Assembly (NCBI RefSeq): GCF_021531375.1
Contig: NZ_JADYTU010000004.1
Location: forward strand, 46,421-110,420
Direction: 5' to 3'
Origin: Pseudoflavonifractor phocaeensis
GTDB taxonomy: Bacteria > Bacillota > Clostridia > Oscillospirales > Oscillospiraceae
Length of the DNA stretch: 64,000 bases
In this document: positions 34,315 to 45,881 of the stretch, one piece after another
Layout of the letters: each line of letters opens with the position of its first letter
How positions within the stretch are numbered: position 1 is the first letter of the stretch
Made by a program: the position numbers and the translations under genes
Notes under the pieces: generated by a model
The model's input: only the letters and a program-made list of their open reading frames with translations
Told to the model about the DNA's origin: nothing
The model's database searches: none

Positions 34315-34558
34315 GCGTCACTTTGTTCCGTACAAGGGAGTGCCTCCCTTGCGCCATCGTCGTCGCAAAGTCCGTTCGTCTCCGTTTCCGCCTTGCGGCG
34401 AAAACTGCGCTCACTCCCTTGCTCCTCCTCTCCCCACCAAATCAGGTGATTTTGCGGGGACCCCTCATGGCTATCCCAGCGCACTTTGCGGCGGGAACAA
34501 TCTGCTGACGCAGACAGTCCTCGCCGCAAAGTTTGAAAATCCCATGCTGTCAGCCAGT

Positions 34559-34590
34559 CCGTCTACTGAAAACGTAGGCGGTCTTTTTTT
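34559..34590 (+). terminator. Terminator-like hairpin before the mobilization operon
   Basis: CCGTCTAC / GTAGGCGG (one G-T pair) with a seven-base loop, followed by TCTTTTTTT, 36 bases before the DUF3847 start. It may attenuate mobilization gene expression. Confidence 0.65.
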
Positions 34591-34625
34591 ATCCCATCCA
34601 CCCCATTAAAAGGAGGTCATGTACC

Positions 34626-34943
34626 ATGCCCAAACAGAAAACCATCCCCGAACTGAAAGCCGAGATCGCCGCCAATGAGCGTCAGCTTGCCCAACTCCGG
34701 CACAAACAGCAGCAGCTTGAAAACCGTGCCGTCTACTACGAAAAAGGTGACCGCCGGAAACGGGCGCACAGGCTCATTACCCGTGGAGCTGCCATCGAGA
34801 GTGTGGCTCCGCTTGCAAAGGTGTTGAACGAAACCGAGTTCTATTCCCTCGTGGAAAAAGCCCTCGCCTTGCCGGAGGTCAAGGGCCTGCTCATGGAGGC
34901 CGTCAACGAACACAACCGTGCTGAATACGAAGGGAGGTCCTGA
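34626..34943 (+). CDS. DUF3847 family mobilization-associated protein
   Basis: A 105-residue, charged, largely helical protein with a coiled-coil-like N-terminus (ELKAEIAANERQLAQLRHKQ) and GDRRKRAHRLITRGAAIESV. DUF3847 genes are regularly found directly before MobA/MobL relaxase genes in Firmicute elements, and the protein is thought to be an accessory for relaxosome assembly, like MobC. AAAAGGAGG precedes the ATG. It ends two bases before the presumed relaxase start. Confidence 0.85.
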   Translation: MPKQKTIPELKAEIAANERQLAQLRHKQQQLENRAVYYEKGDRRKRAHRLITRGAAIESVAPLAKVLNETEFYSLVEKALALPEVKGLLMEAVNEHNRAEYEGRS

Positions 34944-34945
34944 CC

Positions 34946-36421
34946 ATCGCATTATTCCATTTTCATGTGACACAAATCAAGCGCAGCGCCGGACAGTCTG
35001 CCGTGGCTGCTGCCGCCTATCGATCCGGCGAAAAGCTGCACAGCGAGTATTACGGCGAGGACAGCGACTACACCCGCAAGGGCGGCGTGATCTGTTCGGA
35101 AATCCTGCTGCCGCCCCACGCTCCAACAGAGTACGCAGACCGGGAAACCCTATGGAACGCCGTTGAAAAAGCCGAGCGCGGAAAGAACGCACAGCTTGCA
35201 TACAGCTTTGATATTGCCTTGCAGAACGAGTTTTCTACGGAGGAGAACATCGAACTTGCAAGGCGATTATTATTGGAGCAGTTTGTGAGCCGGGGCATGG
35301 TGGTGGACTTCGCCGTTCACTCTCCCGACAAGGAGGAAGGCGGCATCCAGAACCCGCATTTTCATGTCATGTGTCCCATCCGGCCTATCCTGCCAAACGG
35401 AAAATGGGGCAACAAACAGCGGCGGGAATATGTGCTGGACGAGCATGGCAACCGCATCCGGGACGAGGCTGGCGACTATGTGTTCAATGCCGTCCCCACC
35501 ACCGACTGGGGCAGCCCGGAAACGCTGGAAGCATGGCGGCAAACATGGGCTGAACTTTGCAACGCCAAGTTTGCCGAGAAAGGTTTGGATTGCCGTATCG
35601 ACCACCGCAGCTTTGAGCGTCAAGGTGTGGAGCAAATACCCACCCAGCATGAGGGACCGACTGTCCGGGCCATGGAGGCCAAGGGCATTAGCACCGACAA
35701 GGGCGATCTCAACCGCTGGATCAGGAAAACCAACGATCTGAGCCGCAGTCTGAAAAAGAAAATCTCCGTTCTGCTTGACTGGCTGAAAGAAGCGCATGAG
35801 GAACTGAGCAAGCCGCAAGCTCCCAATCTGGCGCAGCTGCTCAGTGAGTATTACACCAACCGCAATGCAGGAGCATGGAGCCAGAAAGCGAAGATCGGAA
35901 ATCTCAAAGAGTTTAATGAGATCGTCAATTATCTCATGCAGAACAAGTTGACAACGCCGGTGGAATTGCAGGAGCGTGTGGCTGCACTGAGTGAGCGCAT
36001 CGATACTTTGAAAAACTCCATGCGCGGCAAATCTGACCGCGTGAAAGAGTTGGACGAGCTTCTCCGCATGGTGCAGTTTTATACCGAGAGCAAACCCGTT
36101 GCCGACAAGTTGGCAACTATCAAATGGAAAGGCAAGCGGGAGCAATTCATCTCAGAAAACAAAAACACACTCCGCCTGTATCACATGGCGGAGCGCAAGT
36201 TGAAGCCGTATTTCAAAAATGGAAAGCTCCCCATCACCGCATGGCGCAATGAGCGTGATCGTCTGGAACAGGAATACAAAACTGAACAGGCAGAACTTTC
36301 ACCCATCTATGCGGAAGCGAAAAAGCTCTGGCAGATCAAATACAAGGTGGAGCAGGTCATCCATGAGCAGGAGCGCCAGAACGCCGCTGTGCGGCAGAAA
36401 AAGCCGGAAATCGAACACTAA
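34946..36421 (+). CDS. MobA/MobL (MOBQ) relaxase, probable ATC start
   Basis: A relaxase of about 491 residues that would nick the transfer origin of the element. The conserved MOBQ N-terminus ALFHFHVTQIKRSAGQSAVA, then AAAYRSGEKL with the catalytic Tyr, is complete only if translation begins at ATC 34946, eight bases after GGGAGG. The first ATG/GTG/TTG codon in frame is GTG 34967, which would remove the first strand. The metal-binding His cluster is in NPHFHVMCPIRPI. The C-terminal half is helical and charged. Relatives use ATG at this place, so ATG to ATC change is likely. It forms an operon with DUF3847, the TnpW-like gene and the recombinase. Confidence 0.85.
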   Translation: MALFHFHVTQIKRSAGQSAVAAAAYRSGEKLHSEYYGEDSDYTRKGGVICSEILLPPHAPTEYADRETLWNAVEKAERGKNAQLAYSFDIALQNEFSTEENIELARRLLLEQFVSRGMVVDFAVHSPDKEEGGIQNPHFHVMCPIRPILPNGKWGNKQRREYVLDEHGNRIRDEAGDYVFNAVPTTDWGSPETLEAWRQTWAELCNAKFAEKGLDCRIDHRSFERQGVEQIPTQHEGPTVRAMEAKGISTDKGDLNRWIRKTNDLSRSLKKKISVLLDWLKEAHEELSKPQAPNLAQLLSEYYTNRNAGAWSQKAKIGNLKEFNEIVNYLMQNKLTTPVELQERVAALSERIDTLKNSMRGKSDRVKELDELLRMVQFYTESKPVADKLATIKWKGKREQFISENKNTLRLYHMAERKLKPYFKNGKLPITAWRNERDRLEQEYKTEQAELSPIYAEAKKLWQIKYKVEQVIHEQERQNAAVRQKKPEIEH

Positions 36422-36447
36422 TTCTTACAGAAAATCAGGAGGTACTT

Positions 36448-38470
<2,023 letters not shown>

Positions 38471-38513
38471 CACCCCTTGAAAACACAAGGTTTTCACCAT
38501 TTTTTTGATTTTA

Positions 38514-38533
38514 CTGTTTTACGACCACCCGGC
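38514..38533 (-). repeat. Right terminal inverted repeat of the island
   Basis: The reverse complement GCCGGGTGGTCGTAAAACAG matches the left repeat (15027-15046) at 16 of 20 positions. It lies just inside the right arm of the split terminator. Confidence 0.6.
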
Positions 38534-38539
38534 TATAGC

Positions 38540-38558
38540 GGGACCGCTTTTTTATTAT
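38540..38558 (-). terminator. Right arm of the split bidirectional terminator
   Basis: gggaccgcttttttattat is the exact reverse complement of 15003-15021. It lies 17 bases past the stop of the minus-strand membrane protein gene, where its terminator would be expected. Confidence 0.75.
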
Positions 38559-38574
38559 CCATTTATTCCGCCTT

Positions 38575-39342
38575 TTACATCAGCTTCACGGTATAGTATA
38601 CCAACAGGGCAAACAACCAGGCCACCATGGCAAACATGAGGTAATAGGCGATGTTGGCTCCCAGGATCATGGCGGCCAGCAGGGCTACCAGACCCACAAG
38701 GCAGCTGACCAGGATCATGGGATAGGATGCTTTCTTAGACAGGAAGCGGACTTCCTCCCCATTGGTCCGGTGGATCACACCGTTATTTTTCTTCAGCCAC
38801 AGGGTGGCCGCGGCCACCAGCAGGATCCCCACCAGGGTCAGCACCGTCTCCAGGCCCACTCTGCCGCCGTAGCGGACGAACCACAGGCCCAGCACAGACA
38901 TTCCGCTGGCCGCGGCGCCCAGGAAAAATTCCCGCTGGTAGAGGTAATAGACCAGTGCCAGCCCAGCCCAAGCCGGGACCATCAGAAACAGCATCTGAAC
39001 ACCGGGCTTCTGGAACACCAGAATAATATGGGCGCAAGTGGCCAGCGCCCCGCAGACCAGGGCCAGGACTACACACAGTCCGTTCTTTCCGCCCTTCCGG
39101 AACCGGAATCCGGCCCAGACCAAAGCGGCCACGCCCAGGACGACCCCCGCGATCCGCAGGAGCTTCAACCCGTTCCAGATCAATTCGGCCGTGCCCACTT
39201 CTGAAATCTTAAAGGTGATATAATAACGATTGACGAGCAGCAGCAGGAATTCCAGGACGATGGCTCCTCCCACCCACATCAGTCCCCGGTTGAGGGCCTG
39301 ATCTTCCTGGCGCCGGCGTGCTTCTCTCTGGTTTTTATCCAT
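38575..39342 (-). CDS. Multi-spanning membrane protein, function unknown
   Basis: About 255 residues. A short charged N-terminus (MDKNQREARRRQEDQALNRG) is followed by about seven hydrophobic helices with few polar residues; the last reads LMFAMVAWLFALLVYYTVKL. I do not recognise a family with confidence. The ATG at 39342 has AAGGAG ten bases upstream; an ATG three codons earlier is too close to it. The gene converges on the MATE gene in the presumed pre-island arrangement. Confidence 0.6.
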   Translation of the reverse strand: MDKNQREARRRQEDQALNRGLMWVGGAIVLEFLLLLVNRYYITFKISEVGTAELIWNGLKLLRIAGVVLGVAALVWAGFRFRKGGKNGLCVVLALVCGALATCAHIILVFQKPGVQMLFLMVPAWAGLALVYYLYQREFFLGAAASGMSVLGLWFVRYGGRVGLETVLTLVGILLVAAATLWLKKNNGVIHRTNGEEVRFLSKKASYPMILVSCLVGLVALLAAMILGANIAYYLMFAMVAWLFALLVYYTVKLM

Positions 39343-39548
39343 GTGCGTCATTCTCCTTGCTGCCGTTTTCTTTGGAGCTCCGGCAGAATTACCTTCCGAT
39401 TCTGCGATCCGTATAGGATTACATTGTACCAGATTACAGATACTTTTGCAACACCCAAAACGTTGAATCCGGTTTCTTCCTCCGTCGGGCCGAACAGTTC
39501 CCATCTTTTCCCGTCCCGCTTTCTGAACACCGTTCCAAGACAAATCAA

Positions 39549-39574
39549 GGCCGGGGCCCAAAAGGGTCCCGGCC
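39549..39574. terminator. GC-rich terminator-like hairpin after lysC
   Basis: GGCCGGGGCCC-aaaa-GGGTCCCGGCC (one G-T pair), 28 bases past the lysC stop. T tracts are weak on both sides. Confidence 0.55.
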
Positions 39575-39601
39575 TGTTTCATATCTGTGCGCAAAAACGG
39601 A

Positions 39602-40828
39602 TCAGGCGTTGCTGCCAAATTCGCTGAAGAACCGGTCGTGGACCGCCTGGACAGCCCGCTCGGCCTCCCGCTCGTCCACCAGGACGGACACTTTGATCTC
39701 GCTGGTGGAGATCATGTTGATGTTGATCCCAGCAGAGAACAGGGCTTCGAACATCTTACAGGCCACGCCGGCGTTATTGGCCATGCCGGCGCCCACGATG
39801 GAGATCTTGGCGATGCGGTCATTCAGCTCCACACGCTGGAAGCCGATGGCTTCCTTGTTCTCCTCCATGATCCGCTTGGCCTCTTCGGCGTCGCCCCGTG
39901 CCACGGTGAAGCTGATATCCTTGCTCTCATCACGGCCGATGGACTGCAGGATGATATCCACGTTGATATTGTACTTGGCCAGCAGAGAGAAAATCTTAAA
40001 GGCGATGCCGGGCTGGTCGGCCAGACCCACCAGGGCCAGGCGGGCCACATTTTTATCCTTGGCTACGCCGCTGACATGAGTTTTTTCCATGGTTTTGACA
40101 ACCTCCTTGACTTTGGTACCGGGATTCCCACTGAAGCTGGAAAGGACCTCCATATTCACATTGTAACGCTTTGCCATTTCCACCGAACGGTTGTGGAGCA
40201 CCTGGGCGCCCAGGCTGGCCAGCTCCAGCATCTCGTCAAAGGTGATCTCTTCCAGCTTGCGGGCACCCTTGACATAGCGGGGATCGGCGGTGTAGACGCC
40301 GTCCACGTCGGTATAGATCTGGCACAGGTCGGCGTGGAGGGCGGCGGCCAGCGCCACCGCGGAGGTGTCGGAACCGCCCCGGCCCAGGGTGGTGATGTCG
40401 TCATACTTATTGATGCCCTGGAAGCCGGCTACCAGCACGATCTTGTTCTTGTCCAGCTCCTTCTGAATGCGCTCGGTGCGGATGCGCTTGATCCGGGCGG
40501 AGCTGTAAGAGGAGTTGGTCAGCATCCCGGCCTGCCAGCCGGTGAGGGAGATGGCCTGGAAGCCCATGCTCTCGATGCACATGGCGCACAGAGAGATGGA
40601 GATCTGCTCGCCGGTGGACAGGAGCATATCCATTTCCCGCTTGGAGGCCCTGGGGTTGATCTCCTTGGCCTTCTCGATCAGGTCGTCGGTGGTATCGCCC
40701 TGGGCGGACAGCACCGCGACCACGCTGTTTCCCTTCTTATAGGTCTCGGTGATGATGCGGGCCACATTGCGCAGGCGGTCCGCGTCGGCGACGGAGGTGC
40801 CGCCGAATTTTTGTACGATGAGTGACAT
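39602..40828 (-). CDS. lysC: Aspartate kinase with ACT domains
   Basis: A 408-residue enzyme that phosphorylates aspartate, the first step to lysine, threonine and methionine. The N-terminus [20 protein letters not shown] is the kinase signature. Other features are [20 protein letters not shown], and two C-terminal ACT domains ([40 protein letters not shown]) for feedback by lysine and/or threonine. Single-function form, full length. AGGGGG precedes the ATG. It follows homoserine dehydrogenase and a PheB-type ACT protein, forming a threonine-branch operon. Confidence 0.95.
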   Translation of the reverse strand: MSLIVQKFGGTSVADADRLRNVARIITETYKKGNSVVAVLSAQGDTTDDLIEKAKEINPRASKREMDMLLSTGEQISISLCAMCIESMGFQAISLTGWQAGMLTNSSYSSARIKRIRTERIQKELDKNKIVLVAGFQGINKYDDITTLGRGGSDTSAVALAAALHADLCQIYTDVDGVYTADPRYVKGARKLEEITFDEMLELASLGAQVLHNRSVEMAKRYNVNMEVLSSFSGNPGTKVKEVVKTMEKTHVSGVAKDKNVARLALVGLADQPGIAFKIFSLLAKYNINVDIILQSIGRDESKDISFTVARGDAEEAKRIMEENKEAIGFQRVELNDRIAKISIVGAGMANNAGVACKMFEALFSAGININMISTSEIKVSVLVDEREAERAVQAVHDRFFSEFGSNA

Positions 40829-40925
40829 GTATGTGTTTCCCCCTAAAGGTCAAATCAAGTTCGGATTTGAAAGGGAGTCTTCTCCCCCTCCATCCTATGC
40901 CGCCTCCTCCCGGGAGGCAAACGGG

Positions 40926-42137
40926 TCAGTCCAGCACCCGGAACAGGGAGTCCACTTCCATTCCCTTCAGCTTATCCCGGACCTGAGGCTCGGTCATGGA
41001 GGCGGTCAGGAAGGCCACCTCGCCGGCGGGAGCGCCGCTGCGGGCCAGGGGCTGGATCTCGCCGCAGGCCAGACGGGCCTGATCCATGGGGACCTGGGCC
41101 CGGACATACCACCGGGAGGTGATGATGTCGGAGGAGACCACCAGTTCCTTGGAGCCGGGACCCCAACTGTTGCGGCGGTCCTTCTTCAGGTCCTTGGCAA
41201 TGTCAATGACGTCGGCCACCACGGCGGAGGCGGTAGGCAGCTTGCCGGCCCCCCGGCCATAGAACATCACGTCGCCGATGGCGTTGCCGTTGACGGCAAT
41301 GGCGTTGAACACGTCCTCCACTCCGGCCAGGGGATTGTCGGCGGGCACCAGATGGGGAGCGACAAACGCGCAGACCTTACCCTGGGGCTGACGGATGGCC
41401 CGGCCCAGCAGCTTGATCTTATAGCCTCTGGAATCGGCGTAGGCCACGTCCTCCAGGGTGACGCCGCGGATGCCCTCGGTTGGCACCTGGTCGGGGTAGA
41501 CATGCTCCCCGAAGGCCAGGGCGGCCAGAATACAGATCTTCCGGCAGGCGTCGTGGCCGTCCACGTCGGCGGTGGGGTCCTTCTCGGCGTAGCCGTTGTC
41601 CTGGGCCTCCTTCAGAGCCTGCTCAAAGGTGAGGCCGGCCCGGATCATCCGGGTCAGGATATAGTTGGTGGTGCCGTTGAGGATGCCGGTGACCTGGTTG
41701 AGCTCGTTGGCCGCCAGGCAGGAGGTCAGGGGCCGCAGAATGGGGATACCGCCGCCCACACTGGCCTCGAACAGGTAGCTGACGCCGTGCTCATGGGCCA
41801 GTTGGAGCAGGTCATAGCCGTGGGTGGCCACCAGTTCCTTGTTGGAGGTAACGACACTCTTGCCCGCCTTCAGGGCCCGGGTGGTGAAATCCAGGGCGAT
41901 CTTGGCGCCGCCGATGGTCTCAACCACAATGTCCACCTCGGGATCATTCTCAATCACAGCAAAGTCCTTGACAAAGCGCTCCTGATAGGGGCTGTCAGGG
42001 AAATCCCGCACGTCCAGAATATACTTCAGACGGACCAGGTCATCCACCCGCTGGTCGATGAGGCCGCCGTTCTTGGTCAGCACCTCGGCCACGCCGGAAC
42101 CCACGGTGCCAAATCCCAAAATTGCTACGTTTACCAT
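40926..42137 (-). CDS. hom: Homoserine dehydrogenase
   Basis: A 403-residue enzyme reducing aspartate semialdehyde to homoserine with NAD(P)H. The Rossmann loop is VNVAILGFGTVGSGVAEVLT. The substrate domain has GGIPILRPLTSCLAANELNQ and GILNGTTNYILT with EKDPTADVDGHDACRKICIL, the dehydrogenase signature. A short C-terminal ACT domain (from about residue 345) ends at VDSLFRVLD, allowing threonine feedback. GAGAGGAG precedes the ATG. It is between the PheB-like gene and lysC in the same direction. Confidence 0.95.
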   Translation of the reverse strand: MVNVAILGFGTVGSGVAEVLTKNGGLIDQRVDDLVRLKYILDVRDFPDSPYQERFVKDFAVIENDPEVDIVVETIGGAKIALDFTTRALKAGKSVVTSNKELVATHGYDLLQLAHEHGVSYLFEASVGGGIPILRPLTSCLAANELNQVTGILNGTTNYILTRMIRAGLTFEQALKEAQDNGYAEKDPTADVDGHDACRKICILAALAFGEHVYPDQVPTEGIRGVTLEDVAYADSRGYKIKLLGRAIRQPQGKVCAFVAPHLVPADNPLAGVEDVFNAIAVNGNAIGDVMFYGRGAGKLPTASAVVADVIDIAKDLKKDRRNSWGPGSKELVVSSDIITSRWYVRAQVPMDQARLACGEIQPLARSGAPAGEVAFLTASMTEPQVRDKLKGMEVDSLFRVLD

Positions 42138-42223
42138 GTTATTTCTCCTCTCGCTTCAAATAAAAGACAAAAGGTATGAGGGGCGGGGGAGTCCGCTCCC
42201 CATCCGTTCTCTCATATCTCTGA

Positions 42224-42664
42224 TCACCCGGCCAGGATTTCGCATTTAAGGACGCCGGAAGTGACTGTCACATCCCGGAGCACTTCCTCCAGAGAACCCC
42301 GCAGAGCCGAGGTTTCCGCCGTCATGGTGACCACCGCGCAGCCGTTTACTGGGATGCTCTGGTTGATGGTCAGGATATTGACCCCCGTTCCCGCGAATAC
42401 ATTGAGGGTGGAGGACAGGATCCCCGGCTCATCCTTCAGCAGAATTTGGAAGGTGACGATCCTTCCATGGAGCATATCGTTGAAAGGACGCACCGAGTCC
42501 TTATATTTATAAAAGGCACTGCGGCTGATCCCAACCGCCCTGGCCGCGCTGTTCACGGTAGTCTCTTCTCCCGTCTCCAGCAGACGCTTGGCCTCCGCCA
42601 CCTTCCGAAAAATCTCCGGCATGGCCTCCGCCTCTACAATAAAGTATTTTGCCGGTGCGCTCAC
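42224..42664 (-). CDS. pheB: ACT domain protein, PheB/UPF0735 family
   Basis: A 146-residue protein, typical length for UPF0735. An N-terminal region with a helix-turn-helix look (NSAARAVGISRSAFYKYKDS) is followed by an ACT domain (VTFQILLKDEPGILSSTLNV, then INQSIPVNGCAVVTM). The family is found beside hom/thr or pheA genes and is thought to sense amino acids or help regulate the pathway; its role is not settled. The start GTG at 42664 follows GGAGG by six bases; upstream in-frame codons lie beyond it. First gene of the hom-lysC operon. Confidence 0.85.
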   Translation of the reverse strand: MSAPAKYFIVEAEAMPEIFRKVAEAKRLLETGEETTVNSAARAVGISRSAFYKYKDSVRPFNDMLHGRIVTFQILLKDEPGILSSTLNVFAGTGVNILTINQSIPVNGCAVVTMTAETSALRGSLEEVLRDVTVTSGVLKCEILAG

Positions 42665-42732
42665 GGCAACTCCTCCTCTCCACATGGCTGCGTGTCCATG
42701 TTGTACGGGCATTTGTTCTTGCGATGTGGCCT

Positions 42733-42761
42733 ATTTTAGCACAATTTCCCGCTGGTTGCAA
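42733..42761 (-). promoter_or_regulatory. Promoter of the pheB-hom-lysC operon
   Basis: On the minus strand -35 TTGCAA (42756-42761) and -10 TAAAAT (42733-42738) with a 17-base spacer, about 65 bases before the pheB GTG. Confidence 0.65.
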
Positions 42762-42865
42762 CGGAAATCCTTTTAGCAGAATGTCGGAATTTGTCTGTCT
42801 CCACCGGCATCCCGCCGTCATTTTACACAGTTTTCTCCTTTTGTGCCCTGTAATGGCGACAAAAC

Positions 42866-42892
42866 AGCGCCGCGGCGCATAGCCGCGGCGCT
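42866..42892 (-). terminator. Terminator of the PBP gene
   Basis: On the minus strand AGCGCCGCGGC-tatgc-GCCGCGGCGCT is followed by GTTTTGTC, 17 bases past the PBP stop. Confidence 0.75.
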
Positions 42893-42909
42893 GAATACGA
42901 TGGGCTGCT

Positions 42910-45546
42910 CTACCAGATATCCTGGGAGCCGGGCGCCTCTTCTCCCGTTCCCGTACCGGCGCTCCCGGAGCCATTTCCTGAGCCGTCCGGCACGGACTGG
43001 TCTCCATGGTCCGGATCCTCCGGATCGGTGGGATGGCCGGAGGAGTCGGGGCCACCGGGCTCCACTGTCGGAGGCGGCTCCACGACGGACTCTGTATGAA
43101 TGGTACAAGGGCCGTAGCTCTCCACCACACTCTTTCGGTACAGCTCGTCCTGGGCCACGGCGGTGCCGATCCGCTCCCGCACATAGTCGGGCAGGCACAT
43201 CTCCTTCTGGCTCTCCTCCGGGCAGTAGGGACCGGCAATGTGGTACATGCCGGTCTCGCTGCCGTCCTCCTTGAGGATGGGGCAGTCCAGGCACACCTTG
43301 ACCACGCTCTGGGCGGTGTGGATGGTGCAGACCTCGCCGGAGGCGTCGCCCTGGAACACGCTGTCGCTGCTCACCCTACTGCCGCGGGGGTCCAGGGCGC
43401 AGTATTCCGTGGCCCGCAGTCCGCTGTCCAGACAGTACTGCACGCTGCTCAGTCCGCTGGAGACGGGGAACTTCTTGTTCTCCAGCCCCGCATGGACCTC
43501 CTCCATCACCTTTTCCCACAGGTTCAGGGCCGGGTTGCCGCTGGTCCTCATCTTGGCGTTGACAGGATAGCCCGTCCAGACGGCGGCGGTGTAGTAGGGG
43601 GTATAGCCCACGAACCAGCGGTCATAGTTCTCGCTGGTTGTACCGGTCTTACCGGCGGCGGTCATACCGCTCAGGCCGTGGCCGGCGGCAGTACCGCTGG
43701 TGACCACGTTGGTCAGCATGGAGTTCATATAATAGGCGGTGGTGTCCTTGATGACGGGCTCCTTGACGCTCTCGTTCTCCAGGATCACATTGCCGTTGCT
43801 GTCCAGCACCTTGGTATAGGTGCGGGAATAGGTGTAGACGCCGTTGTTGGGGAAGGTGGCGTAGGCCTCGGCCATGTCCCGGGTGCAGACGCCGTCTGTA
43901 AGGCCGCCCATGGCCAGAGGCGCCACGTCGATATCGCTCTTGACCTGGTTGCCCACCTGTCTGGCTTCCACCAGATCAATTTTGTATTTGTCCTGGACAA
44001 AGTTGAAGCTGGCCTGGGGAGTCACCTTGTCGGCCAGGATGCGGACGGCGATGGTGTTCACCGAGTGGGTCAGACCCTGGCGGACGGTGGTCAGGCCCTT
44101 GTACCGGGCAGCGCCCGAGTTGATGGGCCAGCCGGTGCCGTTGCTGTCGTTATAGGGGTAGTCGTCGATGATGGTAATGGGAGAGATCAGCCCCATCTCC
44201 AGGGCAGGGGAGTAGACCGACAGGGGCTTGAGGGAAGAACCCGGCTGCCGCTTGGCGGTATTGGCGTAGTTGGTCCACAGGTTGCCCGTTTTCTCCCCGA
44301 ACTGGCCCGCGATGGCCACCACGTCGCCGGTTGCGTTGTCGATAATCGTGATGGAGGACTGCATCAGCTGTCCGTCGCTGGAGGTATAGTTCAGGTTCTC
44401 CCGGTTGGTGTAGATCTTCTCCACAATGGCTTGGATATCCGGGTCCAGACAGGTGTAGATTCGCAGGCCGCCGCTGCGAAGCAGCTGGCTCACGCGGCTG
44501 TCGGACAGCTGATACTTCTCCTGAAGGTCCCTGGTCACATCGGAGATGACAGTCTCCTCATACCAGGAGTAGATCTCCTGGGTGGCCGCCTCATTCTCGC
44601 CCCGGTCAAAGACCAACTCCTCGGCCACGGCGGCGTCATGCTCCTCCTGGGAGATCATCCCCAGTTCCAGCATCTTGGCCAGTACGTTCTCCTGCCGCCA
44701 CTTGTTCCACTGCTTGGCGGTCCACAGCTCGCCGGTTTCCTTTGTGGGCACCCGGGCGGGGGAATAGGGGCCATACTTGGAGGGGTTGTTGGTGATGGCG
44801 ATGAGGCTGGCACACTCGGCAAGAGACAGCTCGGACACAGACTTGCCGAAGTATTCATAGGCGGCGGAGCCCACCCCCTCGCAGCCGCTGCCCAGCGGGA
44901 TGACGTTGAGGTACCAGGTGATGGTGTCCTCCTTGGAGTTGTTCTGGGTGAACCGGAGGGCGCGGACGATCTCGATGACCTTGCGCTTCACGGTGGTCTC
45001 GTTGTAATCGGTCAGGTTCTTGATGAGCTGCTGGGTGATGGTGGAACCGCCTGAGATCTCGCCGCCGGTGAACATGGACAGTACCGCACGGCCCGTCCGC
45101 CGCCAGTCCACGCCGGGGTGGGTCCAGAACCGCTGGTCCTCAATGGCCACCGCGGCGTTGATCAGATCCTTGGGGATCTCGTCATAGTCCACCCAGATGG
45201 AGCTGGTGGTGTTCAGCAGGGTGACCAGCTCTTTGTCCTGCCCGGTGGTCTTGTCCGTGTAGTACATGACGCTGTTCTCGCCCAGCTCAAAGTCGTCCAG
45301 GCTCAGGTCCGCGATGGGAACGATGACTGTTTTGATGTACACCGCCGCAAAGCAGCAGAGAATCGCCCCGGTACACAGGCCGATGAGCAGCAGGGTGCCC
45401 AGCACCTTGAAAATACTGCCGGCCACGCCGCCCCGTCTGCGCTTTTTCCGGGAGCGGCCGGAGCGCTCCGACCTCCGGGGCGCCTGACGCCGGGAAGGGT
45501 ATTCGCTGTTTTCGTACAGAGAGTTGTGATTATTTTGGTCTGACAC
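42910..45546 (-). CDS. Class A penicillin-binding protein (PBP1a type)
   Basis: A bifunctional peptidoglycan glycosyltransferase/transpeptidase of about 878 residues. Basic N-terminal tail (SRKKRRRGG), one membrane helix, then GT51 domain with VAIEDQRFWTHPGVDWRRTG and GGSTITQQLIKNL. The transpeptidase domain has the active-site Ser in QPGSSLKPLSVYSP, SVN in THSVNTIAVRI, and KTG in AAGKTGTTSENYDRWF. A C-terminal Cys-containing segment and a Pro/Gly/Ser-rich tail follow. The GTG at 45546 has GGAGGT six bases upstream; the longer frame to 45657 is not supported. Acts outside the membrane in cell-wall growth. Confidence 0.93.
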   Translation of the reverse strand: MSDQNNHNSLYENSEYPSRRQAPRRSERSGRSRKKRRRGGVAGSIFKVLGTLLLIGLCTGAILCCFAAVYIKTVIVPIADLSLDDFELGENSVMYYTDKTTGQDKELVTLLNTTSSIWVDYDEIPKDLINAAVAIEDQRFWTHPGVDWRRTGRAVLSMFTGGEISGGSTITQQLIKNLTDYNETTVKRKVIEIVRALRFTQNNSKEDTITWYLNVIPLGSGCEGVGSAAYEYFGKSVSELSLAECASLIAITNNPSKYGPYSPARVPTKETGELWTAKQWNKWRQENVLAKMLELGMISQEEHDAAVAEELVFDRGENEAATQEIYSWYEETVISDVTRDLQEKYQLSDSRVSQLLRSGGLRIYTCLDPDIQAIVEKIYTNRENLNYTSSDGQLMQSSITIIDNATGDVVAIAGQFGEKTGNLWTNYANTAKRQPGSSLKPLSVYSPALEMGLISPITIIDDYPYNDSNGTGWPINSGAARYKGLTTVRQGLTHSVNTIAVRILADKVTPQASFNFVQDKYKIDLVEARQVGNQVKSDIDVAPLAMGGLTDGVCTRDMAEAYATFPNNGVYTYSRTYTKVLDSNGNVILENESVKEPVIKDTTAYYMNSMLTNVVTSGTAAGHGLSGMTAAGKTGTTSENYDRWFVGYTPYYTAAVWTGYPVNAKMRTSGNPALNLWEKVMEEVHAGLENKKFPVSSGLSSVQYCLDSGLRATEYCALDPRGSRVSSDSVFQGDASGEVCTIHTAQSVVKVCLDCPILKEDGSETGMYHIAGPYCPEESQKEMCLPDYVRERIGTAVAQDELYRKSVVESYGPCTIHTESVVEPPPTVEPGGPDSSGHPTDPEDPDHGDQSVPDGSGNGSGSAGTGTGEEAPGSQDIW

Positions 45547-45740
45547 GTTGTTACCTCCAGTCAAAAGCAGCCCTTCGGCTGACTTTCGACGGTCTCGATT
45601 TTCCGTCTCACGGGCGCGGTCCGCCAGCTTCTTCCGCTGGCCACCCCACCGGGCCACTCCCCTTCCCTCCGCCGGCCGCCTCTTCTCCGTGAAAAAATAA
45701 AAGGACCGAAATCGGGCCGGATCATGGCTATACTATGGCT

Positions 45741-45768
45741 ATTATATCAGATTCTTTCCATTTGTCCA
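45741..45768 (-). promoter_or_regulatory. Promoter of the PBP gene
   Basis: On the minus strand -35 TGGACA (45763-45768) and -10 TATAAT (45741-45746), 16-base spacer, leaving a leader of about 190 bases. Confidence 0.55.
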
Positions 45769-45820
45769 CCACAAAGCTGAACCCATCCTCTGGGCGGTGA
45801 AAATTTACAGTTTGTTCCCC

Positions 45821-45849
45821 TTGCATTTTTCCCGCATGCAGGGTAAAAT
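45821..45849 (+). promoter_or_regulatory. Promoter of the DUF1292 gene
   Basis: -35 TTGCAT (45821-45826), -10 TAAAAT (45844-45849), 17-base spacer, 33 bases before the ATG. Confidence 0.6.
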
Positions 45850-45881
45850 AGACTCACAAAAAGCTTGGAGGTATTTCCAAC

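Larger units (their letters stand above)
34203..34625. other. Non-coding stretch with hairpins before the mobilization genes
   Basis: It holds a hairpin at 34233-34269 (ATACAGGG-taaa-CCCTGTAT core with outer CGCAC/GTGCG), a strong terminator at 34281-34314 and another at 34559-34590. An origin of transfer near the relaxase could lie here but I cannot identify a nick site. Confidence 0.5.
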
